In this document: positions 5,859 through 7,402 of the stretch, piece after piece
Numbering within the stretch: the stretch's first letter is position 1
Layout of the letters: each line of letters begins with the position of its first letter
NCBI GenBank assembly: GCA_937889705.1
Contig: CALBYO010000082.1
Location: 1-7,402 of the forward strand
DNA length: 7,402 bases
Direction of reading: 5' to 3'
Source: an uncultured Bacillota bacterium
GTDB taxonomy: Bacteria > Bacillota > Clostridia > Christensenellales > UBA1242
Notes under the pieces: model-generated
What the model was told of the DNA's origin: nothing
Database searches by the model: none
Seen by the model: only the letters and a program-made list of their open reading frames with translations
Program-made: the position numbers and the translations under genes

Positions 5859-7124
5859 ATGGCTGAAAATATGGAAAATAAAATGCCACCAAAAGCACCT
5901 GGTAAACCACCAGTTCAAGCGGCTGCACCAAAACCACCACAAAAGCCTGTTGTGGCACCTAAGCCAGCAGCGCCAAAGCCTCCTCAACCTCCTGTTCAAC
6001 CACCAAAACCAAAGGCAGCACCAAAAGCAGATGCTCCACAAAAGCCTACTGCTCCAAAAGCCGCTCCAAAGGCGGAACCAAAGACGGAACTCAAAGCGGA
6101 TATGCCAAAAGCCGCGCCTAAACCTGCTCCAAAGAAAGAAACTCCGAAGGCTGCACCTAAACCTGCACCTAAACCTGAAAAAGTGCAGAAAGTTGAAACT
6201 CCAAAGGAAACAAAACCTGAGCAAGTAAAATCCGCTAAACCAGAAGCCGCGAAGGCGGAAAACACAAAACCAACAAAGCCAGAGCCACCAAAAGCAGCAC
6301 CTAAAAAGCCAGATGCAGCAGCGGCGGAGAATGCTGATGCGCAAGCGAAAGAAAAAGTTGACGACAAAAACTTAAATGTCGTTGAAAAAGCGATGAGCGT
6401 TGAAGAGTTAAACCAAAGGAAACAACGCCGTATCAGAAATGCAACTTATGCGATGTCCGCAGTTGTACTTTTGCTTGTTATTGCTTTGATTATTATCATA
6501 TTCTGGCCAGCAGAGCAAAAAGTTGAAGCAAAATACGATTTGACTTTTGATGCAGTGCCAGCGGTAACGCAAATTGAACACTCAATTTATTCGGAAGAAG
6601 TGATGGGTAACATTGTTACATTTAAAAAGGCAATTACGATTGAAAACCCATTGAGTTCAAGTTTTGCAGGCTATACAAGTTTTGCAATGTCGGTCAAATT
6701 CACTGATGCAGCAGGAAATGATATATCAAGTAAGTTTTTCATTAGGCTTGACGAAACGCATAAATCGGATATATACAATGTGTCAAATATTAACGAAATA
6801 ACCAACGGGCAACTTGATGGCTTGCCAGGGCATCAAATATATGTCGATCTTGCAAAAGATAATGGCAAATATATTTATTTCACAAATGTTCTTGCGAAAG
6901 GCGAGGATCCATACTCAGTTTTAATTGGATTTTTGGCAAAAGACCAAAGTTATTTGAGCAGTGAAATCAAAATGACAGTAACAATCTATGGATTTAATGC
7001 CGCAAATATGGACTTAACAACAACTGCCACAGGAACTCAAATTAGAACAGCAACAGGTCAATTTATTCCAGCAACCGAAGATTGGAAAAATGCAGTTCAA
7101 GAGAGTTTGAGAAAAAGAAGTTAA
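5859..7124 (+). CDS. Single-pass membrane protein with Pro/Ala/Lys-rich N-terminal half; function unknown (421 aa)
   Basis: I do not recognise this family. Residues 9-165 are low-complexity Pro/Ala/Lys with Glu, Gln and Thr, built from loose PKAAPK, PKPA and PKPP units. They contain no aromatic residue, no Cys, His or Ile and no Arg. A linker (166-193) ends in the basic cluster RKQRRIR (187-193). One strongly hydrophobic helix follows (about 198-217, ending IIIIFWPA). The C-terminal 200 residues look folded and beta-rich, with alternating segments such as VTFKKAITIENP, FAMSVKFTDAAG and MTVTIYGFN, and end in LRKRS. There is no N-terminal signal peptide. The basic flank suggests the Pro/Ala/Lys tail is cytoplasmic and the beta-rich domain external. 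The start is firm: AAAAGGGGGA precedes the ATG by 6 nt. Its divergent neighbour, an envelope deacetylase, hints at an envelope role, but this is inference only. No terminator hairpin follows it before the tRNA promoter. Confidence 0.88.
   Translation: MAENMENKMPPKAPGKPPVQAAAPKPPQKPVVAPKPAAPKPPQPPVQPPKPKAAPKADAPQKPTAPKAAPKAEPKTELKADMPKAAPKPAPKKETPKAAPKPAPKPEKVQKVETPKETKPEQVKSAKPEAAKAENTKPTKPEPPKAAPKKPDAAAAENADAQAKEKVDDKNLNVVEKAMSVEELNQRKQRRIRNATYAMSAVVLLLVIALIIIIFWPAEQKVEAKYDLTFDAVPAVTQIEHSIYSEEVMGNIVTFKKAITIENPLSSSFAGYTSFAMSVKFTDAAGNDISSKFFIRLDETHKSDIYNVSNINEITNGQLDGLPGHQIYVDLAKDNGKYIYFTNVLAKGEDPYSVLIGFLAKDQSYLSSEIKMTVTIYGFNAANMDLTTTATGTQIRTATGQFIPATEDWKNAVQESLRKRS
6151..6177 (+). repeat. 12-bp exact tandem duplication in the Pro/Ala/Lys-coding stretch
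   Basis: CTGCACCTAAAC occurs twice head to tail (6151-6162, 6163-6174), followed by a further CTG. It encodes successive APKP units. The surrounding DNA (about 5880-6330) holds many imperfect copies of GC(A/T)CCAAA(A/G) and GCACCTAAACCT, a setting prone to length change by slippage. Confidence 0.8.
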
Positions 7125-7151
7125 AAAATAAAAAATATTTTCATAAAATGC

Positions 7152-7180
7152 TTGACATGGACGCAGAAATGTATTAAAAT
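7152..7180 (+). promoter_or_regulatory. Strong promoter of tRNA-Asn
   Basis: A perfect -35 TTGACA (7152-7157), a 17-bp spacer and -10 TAAAAT (7175-7180) occur. Transcription starting near 7187 leaves a leader of about 16 nt before the mature tRNA 5' end at 7203. Confidence 0.88.
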
Positions 7181-7202
7181 GCTCCATGCAAGCATGAAAT
7201 AT

Positions 7203-7277
7203 GCCTCCTTAGCTCAGCGGTGGAGCACTCGGCTGTTAACCGATAGGTCGTAAGTTCGAATCTTACAGGGGGCGCCA
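7203..7277 (+). tRNA. tRNA-Asn, anticodon GUU, CCA encoded
   Basis: The 75-nt cloverleaf reads: acceptor GCCTCCT paired with AGGGGGC (one G-U); TA; D-arm GCTC-AGCGGTG-GAGC; anticodon arm CTCGG-CTGTTAA-CCGAT, with GTT at 34-36; variable loop AGGTC; T-arm GTAAG-TTCGAAT-CTTAC; discriminator G73; and an encoded CCA (7275-7277). GUU with G73 is diagnostic for asparagine. The first anticodon-stem pair (27-43) is a C-U mismatch, leaving four good pairs. It has its own promoter and terminator and is a single tRNA gene, not part of a visible cluster. Confidence 0.96.
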
Positions 7278-7280
7278 AAT

Positions 7281-7315
7281 AAACTCGGCATCAACGCTGA
7301 GTTTTTTTGTTTTTT
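7281..7315 (+). terminator. Intrinsic terminator of tRNA-Asn
   Basis: AAACTCGGC (7281-7289) pairs with GCTGAGTTT (7296-7304), with one G-U pair and a 6-nt loop. Seven T (7302-7308) and, after one G, six more T follow. It begins three bases after the CCA end of the tRNA. Confidence 0.9.
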
Positions 7316-7402
7316 CGGACTTTACAGTTTTTTAAAATATTAAATCTGACAACCAATTTTACAACCTAAAAAGATGTAGAATTTCTATTTGCTCAATAAA
7401 AA

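Noticed and set aside
5752..5958. N-terminal extension of the deacetylase to a start at 5958
   Set aside because: The extra 69 residues run through the divergent promoter region and into the neighbouring gene. The family-like signal anchor begins at the ATG at 5751.
5950..6228. + strand 92-aa Gln/Leu/Arg-rich frame inside the Pro/Ala/Lys gene
   Set aside because: Frame-shifted reading of the same low-complexity repeats, with no independent start signals.
5817..6367. Two overlapping - strand open frames opposite the Pro/Ala/Lys-coding region, one Phe/Trp/Cys/Arg-rich and one Gly/Ala/Phe-rich
   Set aside because: They are mirror images of the repetitive CCA/GCA/AAA codons on the + strand. They have no ribosome binding site, promoter or plausible protein composition.
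7185..7196. CATGC-AA-GCATG dyad at the tRNA transcription start
   Set aside because: It is a perfect but only 5-bp dyad in the transcribed leader, too short to claim as an operator or processing site.
7203..7402. tRNA-Asn 3' end as an integration site for a mobile element
   Set aside because: No repeat of the tRNA 3' sequence, integrase gene or foreign-looking gene is visible in the window.
7316..7402. Possible promoter or gene end in the tail after the tRNA terminator
   Set aside because: A TTTACA is present at 7321 but no -10 lies at a suitable distance, and no supported open frame runs off the window end.

Overview
The window is AT-rich (roughly two thirds A+T by eye) and uses the standard bacterial code, with Trp as TGG and TAA stops. 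It has GGAGG-type ribosome binding sites, TTGACA/TATAAT-type promoters and short hairpin-plus-U-run terminators. A CCA-encoding tRNA-Asn and a polysaccharide deacetylase of a type I associate with Firmicutes point to a low-GC Gram-positive bacterium (Bacillota), probably an uncultured host-associated lineage. The species cannot be named from this sequence.

Layout, left to right. (1) The 3' end of an unidentified + strand gene (1-188). (2) A shared bidirectional terminator, then a converging - strand gene for a large HExxH zinc metallopeptidase-like protein of about 596 aa with its own strong promoter. (3) obg/cgtA (- strand), the ribosome-associated GTPase. (4) nth (- strand), endonuclease III. 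(5) acpP (+ strand), acyl carrier protein, divergent from nth. (6) A membrane-anchored NodB-type polysaccharide deacetylase (- strand), convergent with acpP. (7) Divergent from it, an unrecognised 421-aa single-pass membrane protein with a Pro/Ala/Lys-rich N-terminal half. (8) tRNA-Asn(GUU) with a consensus promoter and a terminator. (9) About 85 bp of non-coding tail.

Nearly every gene appears to be its own transcription unit. obg, nth and acpP, which in many Firmicutes sit in ribosomal-protein, DNA-repair or fatty-acid operons, are here single genes with individual promoters and terminators. Two envelope-related genes (deacetylase and Pro/Ala/Lys membrane protein) share a 107-bp divergent intergenic region that carries two near-identical AT-rich dyads.

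The least ordinary items are the Pro/Ala/Lys membrane protein, the soluble-looking metallopeptidase whose two zinc motifs are separated by about 200 residues including a charged helix, and the apparently leaderless nth transcript. I found no CRISPR array, insertion sequence, phage module or riboswitch, and no clear new multi-gene system.
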